DNA of 64,000 nucleotides from Merdivicinus sp050943495 (GCA_050943495.1 JBMNPH010000002.1:1-64000), one strand, 5' to 3'. Counted from the first letter of the stretch, positions 51,679 through 61,130 are shown. Made by a program: numbers and translations. The notes: generated from the letters alone by a model not told the origin.

Positions 51679-52131
51679 ATGAAAATAATGGCAGTAGATC
51701 TTGGTGACGCACGTACCGGATTAGCAGTATGTGACCGTACAGAATATCTCGCATCACCAGTTGGCGTGATTGAAGAGCGGGATTTCAATCGGATTATCAC
51801 CAAGGTAGTCTATGCGGCGATGGAATTCGAAGTAAAGATGATTGTTGTCGGATATCCTCGCAATATGGATGGTTCGGCAGGCAGCCGCGCACAGAAGTGT
51901 GAGGAATTTGCTCAAAAGCTTCAGAACCTAGTTCCAATCCCGGTTGAACTTTGGGACGAGCGTTCCACTACGGTAATGGCGCATAATTACTTGAATGAAA
52001 CCAATACACGAGGTAAGAAACGAAAAAAAGTAATTGATGAGGTAGCAGCTACGATTATTCTGGAAAGCTATCTTGCATACCGCAGAAATCAAAAAGGGGA
52101 AACGAACAATGGAAATGAAGGACTTTTATAA
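51679..52131 (+). CDS. ruvX: Pre-16S rRNA nuclease / Holliday junction resolvase-like RuvX (YqgF)
   Basis: A 150-aa RNase H-fold protein. KIMAVDLGDARTGLAV, VVGYPRNMDGSAGSRA, the LWDERSTTVMA segment and the C-terminal KKVIDEVAATIILESYL carry the acidic catalytic residues. It matures 16S rRNA ends. AAAGGAAT precedes the ATG at reasonable spacing. Its end overlaps the next gene by 23 bp. Confidence 0.93.
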   Translation: MKIMAVDLGDARTGLAVCDRTEYLASPVGVIEERDFNRIITKVVYAAMEFEVKMIVVGYPRNMDGSAGSRAQKCEEFAQKLQNLVPIPVELWDERSTTVMAHNYLNETNTRGKKRKKVIDEVAATIILESYLAYRRNQKGETNNGNEGLL

Positions 52132-53779
52132 ACAATTTTGTGAAGAAGGATTTGACGAAAACGGCGTATTGAACTACTTTAAGGTGAAGGCATCCCCTGA
52201 TTTTAACTTTGCCTATGATGTAATTGATAAAATCGCAGAGATTGAACCAAACCGGCGTGCGATGGTCTGGACCAACGAAGCAGGAGAGGAAAAAATCTTT
52301 TCGTTTAAGGATATTAGCGTTTATTCCACAAAGGCAGCAAATCTTTTTGCTTCCTATGGAATTCAAAAAGGCGATACCGTTATGCTGATCTTAAAACGGA
52401 ATTATCAGTTCTGGTTTGCAATCCTCGGTCTTCACAAGTTGGGGGCAATTGCAATTCCGGCAACCAATTTGCTTACCACAAAAGATATTGTGTATCGCTT
52501 TAAATCTGCATCTGTTAAAGCGATTGTCTGCACCAGTCAATGTAATGTCCATGCTTATATTGATGAAGCAGAAAAGAAATTGGGCATTGAAGTGATCAAA
52601 TTCTCTGCAATGGGTCATTTTGATAATTATATCAATTTTGATGAAGAGATTGAAAAACAGCCGGATACGATGGAACGTGTTTCGGTAACAGCTACAGATG
52701 GCATGCTAATGTATTTCACCTCTGGAACGACCGGACAGCCCAAAATGGTACTGCATGGTTACGATTATCCGTTGGCACATATCATCACCGGTGTTCATTG
52801 GCATGATGTTGATCCAGATGGGTTGCATCTTACTCTTGCAGAAACCGGTTGGGGTAAGGCCGTCTGGGGCAAATTGTATGGACAATGGTTGGCAGGAACC
52901 GGCATCTTTGTCTATGACTTTGACAAATTTGTTCCCAATGATGTCCTGCATATGATCGAGAAATATAAGATCACTACTTTCTGTGCACCGCCTACGATTT
53001 TCCGTTTCTTTATCAAGGAGGGAATCGCCAATTACGACCTTTCTTCGCTGAAATATGCGACTGTTGCGGGTGAGGCGCTGAATGAGGAAGTCTTTAACAA
53101 ATTCAAGGAAATCACAGGATTGTCTTTGATGGAAGGTTTCGGTCAGACAGAAACAACCTTGACCGTTGCAAATCTTCATGGCAGCACTCCCAAACCTGGT
53201 TCAATGGGACGTCCTTCTCCACTGTATGATGTAGATTTAGTGGATGAGGATGGCAATTCGGTCAGTGAAGGTGAAGTTGGTGAGATCATTGTTCGCTGTA
53301 CGAAAGAAAATCATCATCCAGGAATTTTCCTCGGTTATTATCGTGATGAGGAAAATACAAATAAAGCATGGCGCAATGGCTACTATCATACAGGTGATAC
53401 CGCTTACCGCGATGAGGATGGATATTACTGGTATGTAGGCCGGACCGATGACATCATCAAATCGAGCGGATACCGGATTGGGCCGTTTGAGGTGGAGAGT
53501 GTTCTGATGGAACACCCTGCTGTTTTGGAGTGTGCCGTTACCGGTACTCCGGATCCGATCCGCGGTCAGGTTGTAAAAGCGACCATTGTTCTGACCAGCA
53601 AATATACGGCTTCAGATGAATTGAAAAAAGAAATTCAGAATTTTGTGAAGAAGACAACTGCCCCCTATAAATATCCTCGTGTAATTGAGTTTGTAAGCGA
53701 ACTTCCCAAAACAATCAGTGGTAAGATTCGTCGAGTTGAAATCGCACAGCGGGATAAAGAAAAAGCAATGCAAAAATAA
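52109..53779 (+). CDS. AMP-forming acyl-CoA synthetase
   Basis: A 556-aa ANL-superfamily ligase. The P-loop YFTSGTTGQPKM, GFGQTETT, the YHTGDTAYRDEDGYYWYVGR segment and the catalytic Lys in PKTISGKIRR are all present, so it should be active. It is closest in style to medium-chain or acetyl-CoA synthetases; the acid substrate cannot be read. ATG 52109 follows AAAGGGG; the ATG at 52073 is inside ruvX. A strong terminator follows. Confidence 0.9.
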   Translation: MEMKDFYKQFCEEGFDENGVLNYFKVKASPDFNFAYDVIDKIAEIEPNRRAMVWTNEAGEEKIFSFKDISVYSTKAANLFASYGIQKGDTVMLILKRNYQFWFAILGLHKLGAIAIPATNLLTTKDIVYRFKSASVKAIVCTSQCNVHAYIDEAEKKLGIEVIKFSAMGHFDNYINFDEEIEKQPDTMERVSVTATDGMLMYFTSGTTGQPKMVLHGYDYPLAHIITGVHWHDVDPDGLHLTLAETGWGKAVWGKLYGQWLAGTGIFVYDFDKFVPNDVLHMIEKYKITTFCAPPTIFRFFIKEGIANYDLSSLKYATVAGEALNEEVFNKFKEITGLSLMEGFGQTETTLTVANLHGSTPKPGSMGRPSPLYDVDLVDEDGNSVSEGEVGEIIVRCTKENHHPGIFLGYYRDEENTNKAWRNGYYHTGDTAYRDEDGYYWYVGRTDDIIKSSGYRIGPFEVESVLMEHPAVLECAVTGTPDPIRGQVVKATIVLTSKYTASDELKKEIQNFVKKTTAPYKYPRVIEFVSELPKTISGKIRRVEIAQRDKEKAMQK

Positions 53780-53786
53780 AATTGAG

Positions 53787-53814
53787 TTCCCTGCCAGTGG
53801 CAGGGAATTTTTTT
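53787..53814 (+). terminator. Rho-independent terminator
   Basis: TTCCCTGCC (53787-53795), AGT loop and GGCAGGGAA (53799-53807), followed by seven T. Confidence 0.95.
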
Positions 53815-53855
53815 GCGGAAAAATAGAGGAATTTTGCTAAAATCAAATGAATCGC

Positions 53856-53885
53856 TTGACGAAATTCGGTAAGATCTTCTATAAT
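53856..53885 (+). promoter_or_regulatory. Promoter of the GH106-like gene
   Basis: TTGACG (53856-53861), an 18-bp spacer and TATAAT (53880-53885). A short palindrome CGAAATTCG (53860-53868) lies in the spacer. Confidence 0.65.
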
Positions 53886-53934
53886 AAAAGCAAAATGACA
53901 ATTCCGTGAGGATTGTAAAAAGGAGGCAATCTCT

Positions 53935-56900
53935 ATGTTTTACGAAAAGAATCAGCAAGATACACTTTCAGCAGAACTATTTCAGAATCCAACCTCCGAA
54001 TATCGGGGCACTCCATTCTGGTCATGGAACTGTAAATTGGATAATGAGATCCTCGATGAGCAAATCGGATATTTGAAAGATATGGGTTTTGGCGGTTTTC
54101 ATATGCATCCGCGTACCGGATTCGGTAATCCCTATTTAAGTGAAGAACATATGAATTTGGTCAAGCATTGTGTGGAACGCGCCAAAGAAGAACAGATGCT
54201 AGCATATCTGTATGATGAGGATCGCTGGCCATCCGGTGCAGCAGGCGGACTTGTGACAAAAGATATGAAATATCGTGCCCGCTATCTGTGTTTTACCATG
54301 GACCCATATGAATCCGGCAAAACAGGGGAGGCATTAGGGGCATCCGCTGCCGTAACACGTAGCGGAAACGGTACATTGCTGGCTTGTTATGATGTTTGTC
54401 TGGATCAGAATGGATGCTTGAAAAGTTACCGGCAGATTTCAGAAGAAGAGCCGGCTCTCGGAATGAAATGGTATGCTTATCTGGAAACGCCATTGACAGA
54501 TGCCTGGTATAACAATCAGACATATGTGAATACCCTCAGTAAGGAGGCAATCAGTAAATTCATCGAAGTTACATATGAGACCTATAAAAAATCAATAGGG
54601 GATGATTTTGGCGGAGTTGTTCCCTCGATTTTTACCGATGAACCGCAATTTTCTCGCAAAAATACTCTGAACTTCCCGGAAGAAAAGAAAGATGTCATTC
54701 TTCCGTGGTCAGAAGATTTGACGGAGACATACCAAGCGGCATATGGAGAGGATCTGTTGGCGCATCTGCCGCAGTTGATCTGGGAACTTCCGGATGGAAA
54801 GGTATCAGAAATCCGGTATCATTATCACGACCATATTACCGAACGTTTTACAGAGGCATTTGCGGATAATTGCGGCGGCTGGTGTGAGAAAAACGGACTA
54901 ATGCTGACAGGACATATGATGGAAGAACCGACGCTCCGCAGCCAGACAGCAGCATTAGGGGAGGCGATGCGGGCATACCGCAGTTTCCAGATGCCAGGTA
55001 TCGATATGCTGTGCAATCATTTTGAATATACCACAGCAAAACAGGCACAGTCAGCAGTGCACCAGTACGGACGCGAAGGAATGTTGTCAGAACTTTATGG
55101 AGTGACCGGATGGGCTTTTGATTTCCGCGGCCATAAAATCCAAGGGGACTGGCAGGCGGCATTGGGTGTTACGGTCCGTGTTCCGCATCTGAGTTGGGTA
55201 TCTATGGCAGGCGAGGCAAAACGTGACTATCCGGCATCTATTAACTATCAATCACCGTGGTATAAAGAATATCCATTGGTGGAAAATCATTTTGCGCGGG
55301 TTAATACGGCGATCACTCGTGGAAAACCGGTGGTTCGAATTGGTGTTATTCATCCGATTGAAAGTTATTGGCTGCATTGGGGGCCCTCTCAGCAGACGAG
55401 TCTCCGTCGTGAACAACTGGAGGAAAACTTCCAGAACCTGACCCAATGGCTGTTGTTCGGTTCATTAGATTTTGACTTTATCTGTGAGTCTCTTCTGCCA
55501 GAACAGTGTCCGAAGGGAAATGCACCGTTGCAAGTCGGACAGATGAACTATGATGTAGTCATTGTACCGGCATGTGAGACGCTGCGGGCGACGACATTGG
55601 AACGTTTGGAACAATTCCGAGAAAATGGCGGACGATTAATCTTTTTGGGAGATGCACCATGTTATTTGGATGCTAAAGAAAGTGATGAACCGGAACGCCT
55701 GTATGAGCGTTCAGAAAGAATTGCATTTACACGTTCTGCTTTGCTGGAGGCTTTGGATTCCATTCGGGAAGTTGAATTGCGTGCGGCGGATGGTTCTTAC
55801 GTCAATCACATGCTGTATCAGATGCGGCAGGATCGAGATTGCCGTTGGTTGTTCCTGGCACAGGGGAAAGAGCCAGCTCTCAAGGATAATTCCCGCGCAG
55901 AGGAGATCCGTGTAATTCTCAGCGGGATGTATAAATTAGAATGTTACGATACCATGACCGGACAGATTTACCAGCTGCCGGCTGAGTATCGGGATGGAAA
56001 GACAGTTCTTTATCATACATTTTATAACCATGACAGTCTGCTTTTAAAGCTGATTCCCTTCCCAGAAGATGTAATTGATGCTTATACTTATCAAATAAAA
56101 TCCTCCCATCGTTTATATGACCAAAATTCCTGGAAAGTACCGGAACTGGTGCCAGTGACATTGGAAGAACCGAACGTTTTACTGCTGGATAAAGCGGAAT
56201 ATGCGCTGGATGATGGCGAATATTTTCCAGCGGATGAGATTCTGCGAGCAGATAACCATTTGCGTGAAATGGCAGGATTCCCAAGTCGGCAGAAAGCAGT
56301 TGCACAGCCATGGACGATTCCGGAGGAACCCTTCTGTCATCATGCGCGTCTGCGTTTCACCGTTCACAGTGAAATTGAGTTGGAGAAGATTTATCTGGCA
56401 GTTGAGGATGCGGAAAGAGTTCAAATCCGTTGGAACGGGAAGGAAATCCCTTCAGAGATTGAGGGTTGGTATGTTGACCATGCAATTAAAACAGTCGTTT
56501 TAGGCGCGCTGAAGCATGGAGAAAATATTCTGGAACTCGTAATTCCGTTCGGAAAGCGTTCAGATCTGGAATGGTGCTATCTGCTAGGAGATTTCGGTGT
56601 TCGCGTGAACGGAGAACGTGCCACAATCATTCCGCCGGTACGGGAACTTGGATTTGGTGATATTACCGCGCAGGGCCTTCCATTTTACGGCGGAAATATA
56701 GTCTATCATCTGTCAGTTCCGAATGGAAAAACTTTGAAAATTCATCTGCCGCATTATCGTGGTTCTCTGGTAGGAGTTTCCGCAGATGGAAAACGTGTTG
56801 GGGAAATTATTTATGCGCCGTATGATCTGACTGTGGAAATGCCGGAAAGCGGCACATTGGATTTCACTCTGTTTGGAAATCGCAGCAATACATTTGGGGC

Positions 56901-57042
56901 TATCCATCGCCGTTGTGAGACCAATAATTGGCTTGGGCCGAACAGCTGGCGTACGGAAGGAGATGAATGGTCCGATAGCTATCAGCTGACACCAACTGGA
57001 ATTCTTTCTGCTCCGATCATTCACTGTATTGAAAATAAATAA
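53935..57042 (+). CDS. GH106-like glycoside hydrolase (putative alpha-L-rhamnosidase)
   Basis: A 1035-aa protein without a signal peptide, hence probably cytoplasmic. The N-terminal catalytic barrel has the GH106-type segments PFWSWN, LKDMGFGGFHMHPRTG and YDEDRWPSGAAGGLV. The C-terminal third looks like beta-sandwich modules (about 800-1000, with RLRFTVHSEIELEKIYLAV). GH106 enzymes remove L-rhamnose from plant polysaccharides; this branch may have another specificity. It has its own promoter and terminator, so it is monocistronic. Confidence 0.75.
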   Translation: MFYEKNQQDTLSAELFQNPTSEYRGTPFWSWNCKLDNEILDEQIGYLKDMGFGGFHMHPRTGFGNPYLSEEHMNLVKHCVERAKEEQMLAYLYDEDRWPSGAAGGLVTKDMKYRARYLCFTMDPYESGKTGEALGASAAVTRSGNGTLLACYDVCLDQNGCLKSYRQISEEEPALGMKWYAYLETPLTDAWYNNQTYVNTLSKEAISKFIEVTYETYKKSIGDDFGGVVPSIFTDEPQFSRKNTLNFPEEKKDVILPWSEDLTETYQAAYGEDLLAHLPQLIWELPDGKVSEIRYHYHDHITERFTEAFADNCGGWCEKNGLMLTGHMMEEPTLRSQTAALGEAMRAYRSFQMPGIDMLCNHFEYTTAKQAQSAVHQYGREGMLSELYGVTGWAFDFRGHKIQGDWQAALGVTVRVPHLSWVSMAGEAKRDYPASINYQSPWYKEYPLVENHFARVNTAITRGKPVVRIGVIHPIESYWLHWGPSQQTSLRREQLEENFQNLTQWLLFGSLDFDFICESLLPEQCPKGNAPLQVGQMNYDVVIVPACETLRATTLERLEQFRENGGRLIFLGDAPCYLDAKESDEPERLYERSERIAFTRSALLEALDSIREVELRAADGSYVNHMLYQMRQDRDCRWLFLAQGKEPALKDNSRAEEIRVILSGMYKLECYDTMTGQIYQLPAEYRDGKTVLYHTFYNHDSLLLKLIPFPEDVIDAYTYQIKSSHRLYDQNSWKVPELVPVTLEEPNVLLLDKAEYALDDGEYFPADEILRADNHLREMAGFPSRQKAVAQPWTIPEEPFCHHARLRFTVHSEIELEKIYLAVEDAERVQIRWNGKEIPSEIEGWYVDHAIKTVVLGALKHGENILELVIPFGKRSDLEWCYLLGDFGVRVNGERATIIPPVRELGFGDITAQGLPFYGGNIVYHLSVPNGKTLKIHLPHYRGSLVGVSADGKRVGEIIYAPYDLTVEMPESGTLDFTLFGNRSNTFGAIHRRCETNNWLGPNSWRTEGDEWSDSYQLTPTGILSAPIIHCIENK

Positions 57043-57049
57043 TTGGATC

Positions 57050-57081
57050 AAAACCGGCGGGGATAGAACCTGCCGGTTTTT
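57050..57081 (+). terminator. Rho-independent terminator
   Basis: AAAACCGGC (57050-57058) pairs with GCCGGTTTT (57072-57080), followed by further T. Confidence 0.9.
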
Positions 57082-57199
57082 GCTTGTTCATGTATGAGAG
57101 AGAAATCGCGAGATATTTCCGTATAAAGGGAGTTATTGCGAATTTTTTTCGAAATAATAATAAAAAAGAGGAATTTTAAAGGAAAATGCAGAAATCCTG

Positions 57200-57228
57200 T
57201 TTACAAAACAGATAACGTGTGCTATAAT
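57200..57228 (+). promoter_or_regulatory. Promoter of the mgtE leader
   Basis: TTTACA (57200-57205), a 17-bp spacer and TATAAT (57223-57228) with an extended TGTGC. Transcription from about 57235 gives a leader of about 185 nt before mgtE. The stretch 57082-57199 is AT-rich with no recognisable gene. Confidence 0.75.
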
Positions 57229-57266
57229 ACATATGCTGAATTGTCAGCAGAAAGGCAGTGAAGAAT

Positions 57267-57323
57267 ATGGATCACAGTCCGTATCCTCCCAGTAGAAAAA
57301 AATTGAATAGTGGCGGGTGCTGA
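57267..57323 (+). CDS. 18-residue proline-rich leader peptide upstream of mgtE
   Basis: ATG 57267 to TGA 57321-57323 encodes MDHSPYPPSRKKLNSGGC. Pro at 5, 7 and 8 followed by a basic RKK stretch closely recalls enterobacterial MgtL, a 17-residue leader with alternating prolines followed by Arg, whose translation responds to magnesium. AAAGG (57251-57255) and GAAG (57260-57263) are possible SDs. The Pro codons CCTCC (57285-57289) and Gly codons GGCGG (57312-57316) are complementary to the mgtE SD and to CCGCC just upstream of it. Translation is inferred. Confidence 0.55.
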   Translation: MDHSPYPPSRKKLNSGGC

Positions 57324-57410
57324 TTTCTGTTTTCTGTGTTCCGAATTAATCTCGGAATAGAGAAAGCAGAAACCGGCTTTGTGGAGTTGTGTCTGACCGC
57401 CGTAAGGAGG
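57285..57410 (+). promoter_or_regulatory. Structured mgtE leader that can sequester the mgtE SD
   Basis: A long hairpin occupies 57324-57372: TTTCTG/CAGAAA and TTTCT/AGAAA, an internal loop, then TTCCGA (57339-57344)/TCGGAA (57352-57357). Outside it, GGCGG (57312-57316) can pair with CCGCC (57397-57401), and CCTCC (57285-57289) with GGAGG (57406-57410), the mgtE SD. All pairings are nested. No M-box sequence and no U-tract after the hairpin are seen, so control would be at translation. Confidence 0.5.
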
Positions 57411-57418
57411 CTAACACA

Positions 57419-58750
57419 ATGACCAACAAAGCTTTGGATCTTATTCGTGCTCAGAAATTCCATGATGCCAGAATGGTTCTCCTTGAGATGAATCCGGTAG
57501 ACATTGCAGTGGTATTTGATGAGATGGAACCGGAAGACATCGTCATGCTTTTCCGTCTGTTGCCAAAGGAATTGGCGGCAGATACATTTGCTTACATGAC
57601 ACCTGAAGTACAGGAAAAGCTTCTTTCCGCTCTGACGGATGTGGAATTGCGTTTGGTATTGGATTCCCAGTTTATGGACGATACCGTCGATATGTTGGAG
57701 GAAATGCCCGCTAATGTAGTACGACGTGTATTAAAATTGTCAGACCCGGAAACTCGCTCTATGCTCAACCGGCTGCTTCAGTATGAAGAGGGCAGCGCCG
57801 GAAGTATTATGACAACTGAATATGTGGCGCTTAAAAAGGGAATGTCCATCCGGCAGGCAATTGATTATCTGAAAAAGAATGCAGTTGACAGCGAGACATT
57901 GTATACCTGTTATGTAACGGATCAAAATCGTATTTTGGAAGGTGTTATCACAGTTCGTGAGATGCTTTTAGCAGAAAACGATGCATTGGTTGGAGATGTG
58001 ATGGAAGAGAAGCCCATGTCTGTATCAACTAACACGTCAGATGAAGAAGTCGGTCAGATGTTCCAAAAGTACGATATGCTGGCCCTTCCGGTAGTGGATG
58101 GGGAAAATCGATTGGTTGGCATCATTACAGTAGATGATGCGGTCGACGTCATTCAGGAAGCAAATACCGAAGACTTCGAAAAAATGGCAGCATTGGAACC
58201 GAGTGAAACGCCTTATTTAAAAACATCCGCTTTTACCCATGCGCGTAAGCGAGTTGTATGGTTGTTGTTTTTGATGCTGTCGGGCATTATAACCGGTCAG
58301 ATTATCAGCCATTACGAGGATGCTTTTGCGGCGCTTCCGATTTTGGTATCCTTTATTCCGATGTTGATGGATACAGGCGGAAATTGTGGTTCGCAGAGTT
58401 CCACTCTTATCATACGCGGAATGGCATTGGAAGAAATTCGTCCACGCGATATTCTGAAGGTAATATGGAAAGAATGTCGGGTATCCGTGCTGGTTGGTGT
58501 GGTATTAGCACCTGTTAATATATTATGGATTTGGCTGCGGTATCATTCTTTGCCGGTTGCTTTTACTGTCGGAATCAGCATGTTTATTACAATTTTTATT
58601 GCTAAATTAATGGGATGTCTGCTTCCGATGATCGCCAAACGCTGCAAATTGGATCCTGCTATTATGGCATCCCCTTTGATTACTACCGTAGTAGATGCTT
58701 GTTCCATCTTTGTATATTTTAATGTTGCTTTATTGATTTTACACATATAA
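57419..58750 (+). CDS. mgtE: Magnesium transporter MgtE
   Basis: A 443-aa Mg2+ channel. The N domain of repeated helices spans about 1-125 (DEMEPEDIVMLFRLLP), two CBS domains about 130-250, and a plug helix then five membrane segments fill the rest. The pore motif PMLMDTGGNCGSQSS is intact. Cytoplasmic Mg2+ closes such channels. AAGGAGG (57404-57410) lies 8 nt before ATG 57419; an in-frame GTG at 57389 is upstream of that SD. A regulatory leader precedes it. Confidence 0.96.
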   Translation: MTNKALDLIRAQKFHDARMVLLEMNPVDIAVVFDEMEPEDIVMLFRLLPKELAADTFAYMTPEVQEKLLSALTDVELRLVLDSQFMDDTVDMLEEMPANVVRRVLKLSDPETRSMLNRLLQYEEGSAGSIMTTEYVALKKGMSIRQAIDYLKKNAVDSETLYTCYVTDQNRILEGVITVREMLLAENDALVGDVMEEKPMSVSTNTSDEEVGQMFQKYDMLALPVVDGENRLVGIITVDDAVDVIQEANTEDFEKMAALEPSETPYLKTSAFTHARKRVVWLLFLMLSGIITGQIISHYEDAFAALPILVSFIPMLMDTGGNCGSQSSTLIIRGMALEEIRPRDILKVIWKECRVSVLVGVVLAPVNILWIWLRYHSLPVAFTVGISMFITIFIAKLMGCLLPMIAKRCKLDPAIMASPLITTVVDACSIFVYFNVALLILHI

Positions 58751-58787
58751 AAAATACCCGGCTGAATGGTTCAGTCGGGTATTTTTT
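58750..58787. terminator. Bidirectional terminator between mgtE and the MFS gene
   Basis: AAAATACCCG and CGGGTATTTT arms with inner CTGAA/TTCAG and a TGG loop, flanked by an A run on the left and a T run on the right. It serves both convergent genes. Confidence 0.9.
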
Positions 58788-58797
58788 GAAGGTTTGA

Positions 58798-60030
58798 TTA
58801 AGCAGCTTTTTCAGAACGCAAAACTAAGATGAATCCAACCGCGAAGAGGGCAATTAAGGCTAAAATGCCGTAAGTGGAGGATCCGAATGCGAACGCACAA
58901 AAGGCGATAATCAGTGGACCAAAGAAATCTGCAAATTTTCCAAAAATATCGAAAAATCCAAAGTATTCATTGGATTCTTCTTTCGGAATCAACTTACCAT
59001 AATAAGAGCGAGAAAGTGCTTGAATCCCGCCCTGACACATTCCAACAGCAACAGCGAGAACCCAGAATTCCCATGCCTGGTCTAGTTGATAACCAAAAAG
59101 GCAGATGGCAATATAACAGCATATAAAAATCTTAATCAGTTTGAGTGCACCATATTTTTTCGCCAGTTTTCCACTAAAAATCGCACAGGGGAAGGCAATG
59201 AATTGGGTAAGCAGCAGCGCGAGAATCATATTAGTATCTGAAATTCCCACTTCAGCACCATATGAGGTGGACATAGAGATGATGGTATTTACGCCATCAA
59301 TATAACAAAAGTAGGCGATAATATAGAAGAGAAGACGTTTATTCTGGCGTATTTTTCCAAATGTTACACCAATTCTGCGAAAAACATGAGAAATTTTATC
59401 TTTACGATTTTCTAGAAAATAGGTTTGTTTATAACTACGAAGCAAAGGAATCGTTAATCCGATCCACCAAATAGCTGTAATTAGGAACGAAAGTTGCGTT
59501 GCAGTTTGAGTTGTAAGACCGAAAGGAAGCGTAAAAATAAGAAGAATGCCGAGAATAAAGGGAATACAGCTGCCGATATACCCCCAAGCAAAACCATGAG
59601 ATGAAACCATATCCATTTTTTCGTCTGGAGTGATGTCGGTGAGCATGGAATCATAAAAAACATTGCAGGCTGTGTATCCGATACGTGCAATAACAAATAG
59701 TACAAGGAAGGCAACCCACTCTGTTGCGATGGAGAGGGAAAGCAGTCCGGCTACGCCAAGCAAGAGAAAAGAGGAAAACAGTTTTTTCTTCATTCCATTG
59801 TAGTCAGCCAAAGCGCCAAGAATTGGAGAAAGGACAGCCAGAATGAGTACGGCAATCGAAGTCACAGTCCCCCAGATTCCGGTAGCCTGTTCCGGTGCAA
59901 AACCTTCACTTTCCGCAAGACTGCGGAAAAAGATCGGAATCGTGGTGGAAACCAGCAGGATAAATGCAGAATTTGCTACATCATATAGAATCCAATTCTT
60001 TTCAATGCGAGATAATTTTTCTGAAGACAT
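58798..60030 (-). CDS. MFS transporter, UMF1 (Atg22-like) type
   Basis: A 410-aa protein with 12 predicted membrane segments. The start RIEKNWILYDVANSAF, the loop SPILGALADYNGMKKK and the C-half GGIQALSRSYYGKLIP are typical of the Atg22-like/UMF1 branch of the major facilitator superfamily. Relatives export amino acids or unknown substrates; the cargo is not predictable. AAAGGAG precedes the ATG. It is divergent from the phospholipase C-like gene. Confidence 0.85.
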   Translation of the reverse strand: MSSEKLSRIEKNWILYDVANSAFILLVSTTIPIFFRSLAESEGFAPEQATGIWGTVTSIAVLILAVLSPILGALADYNGMKKKLFSSFLLLGVAGLLSLSIATEWVAFLVLFVIARIGYTACNVFYDSMLTDITPDEKMDMVSSHGFAWGYIGSCIPFILGILLIFTLPFGLTTQTATQLSFLITAIWWIGLTIPLLRSYKQTYFLENRKDKISHVFRRIGVTFGKIRQNKRLLFYIIAYFCYIDGVNTIISMSTSYGAEVGISDTNMILALLLTQFIAFPCAIFSGKLAKKYGALKLIKIFICCYIAICLFGYQLDQAWEFWVLAVAVGMCQGGIQALSRSYYGKLIPKEESNEYFGFFDIFGKFADFFGPLIIAFCAFAFGSSTYGILALIALFAVGFILVLRSEKAA

Positions 60031-60069
60031 ATGGAGACTCCTTTGTCAGAGAAATTTAACGTTATTTTA

Positions 60070-60098
60070 ATTTTACATGAATTCCCTTTAAATGTAAA
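60070..60098 (-). promoter_or_regulatory. Promoter of the MFS gene
   Basis: Minus strand TTTACA (60098-60093), a 17-bp spacer and TAAAAT (60075-60070). It overlaps the -35 of the divergent promoter at 60087-60115, so the two may compete. Confidence 0.65.
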
Positions 60099-60115
60099 GA
60101 GCTTTTGTGTATAAT
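60087..60115 (+). promoter_or_regulatory. Promoter of the phospholipase C-like gene
   Basis: TTTAAA (60087-60092), a 17-bp spacer and TATAAT (60110-60115), facing away from the MFS promoter with which it overlaps. Confidence 0.55.
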
Positions 60116-60164
60116 AAAAATAAAATGTAGATGATATAAAAGAAAAATAGAGGAGGAAAGAAAA

Positions 60165-61112
60165 ATGGCAGATTTCTTAACCCATAAATTATTCGGAGAT
60201 ATTGTAGGACGGGAAGCACCGATTGATGTGCGGCAATTGACAGAAATTTATCCGGAGGCATTTCGCTGGGGATTTCAAGGGCCTGATCCTCTTTTTTTTC
60301 GACAGCATTGGAAAGAAGGAGGCCGATATCATAAATTGGGGAACCGTATGCATCGAGAACATATAGATGAAATGTTTGATGCAATGGCAAATCATATCCG
60401 CCGACAGAGCGGGACAAAAAAAGAGGTACTGTTAGCCTATTTTTATGGTTTTTTATGTCACTATGCGTTGGACAGTGAGATTCATCCATATGTGTATGCA
60501 CTCCAGAAAAAGGGAATGGAACGTAATCCGTCTGTTAGCGGAGGTGTGATTCACTGCCAGATTGAAACAGATGTAGATATTGCATTATATGAACGATGGG
60601 AAGGAAGGCAGATAGAAGAATTTCATCCCTATGAAGGGCATCACCTGCCTACTGGACAGAAATGGATGATCGGTGAATTGTACGAAACCGTGATGCTAGA
60701 GGTATATGGAGAGGTTTTACCAGCAGAAGAGATTGCACATTCCTTTGCAGACATGCTGCTGACTGAAGATTTTTTATACCGGCGTGGAAAAAAACTGGGG
60801 AAGGCAGCTTATCTTGCGGGCTTAGTACGGCCGGAATGGAGTGACTTTGTGAGTCACGCTAAAATTGCGGCACCATATTGGGATGCGCTCAACTTGAAAA
60901 AACGCGGCTGGCGAAATCCAGATGAGCCGGAAATGCTTCGCCATGAAAGTGTCCTAGAGATCATTGCAATTGCTGAGGAAAAGGCACTTCACTTAATGGA
61001 ACGGTATGTTCGGATGTTTGCAGGAGAAGAATGGGGCATGGTGCATTATCCCGTTTCATTTGATAATGGAAATCAGCATATCCAGCAGGAGAATCGTGTC
61101 GAAGACTGTTAA
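60165..61112 (+). CDS. Zinc-dependent phospholipase C-like protein
   Basis: A 315-aa helical protein. MADFLTHKLFGDIV, WGFQGPDPLFF, FYGFLCHYALDSEIHPYVY and HCQIETDVD recall the zinc-dependent phospholipase C/nuclease-like fold, in which His and Asp bind metals. There is no signal peptide, unlike secreted clostridial alpha-toxins, so it is probably cytoplasmic with an unknown substrate. AGAGGAGG precedes the ATG. Confidence 0.7.
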   Translation: MADFLTHKLFGDIVGREAPIDVRQLTEIYPEAFRWGFQGPDPLFFRQHWKEGGRYHKLGNRMHREHIDEMFDAMANHIRRQSGTKKEVLLAYFYGFLCHYALDSEIHPYVYALQKKGMERNPSVSGGVIHCQIETDVDIALYERWEGRQIEEFHPYEGHHLPTGQKWMIGELYETVMLEVYGEVLPAEEIAHSFADMLLTEDFLYRRGKKLGKAAYLAGLVRPEWSDFVSHAKIAAPYWDALNLKKRGWRNPDEPEMLRHESVLEIIAIAEEKALHLMERYVRMFAGEEWGMVHYPVSFDNGNQHIQQENRVEDC

Positions 61113-61130
61113 AAAAATGATGGCTTTCTG

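Noticed and set aside
57235..57418. M-box (Mg2+ riboswitch) before mgtE
   Set aside because: The conserved M-box sequence blocks are not present; the leader instead holds a small ORF and a different hairpin.
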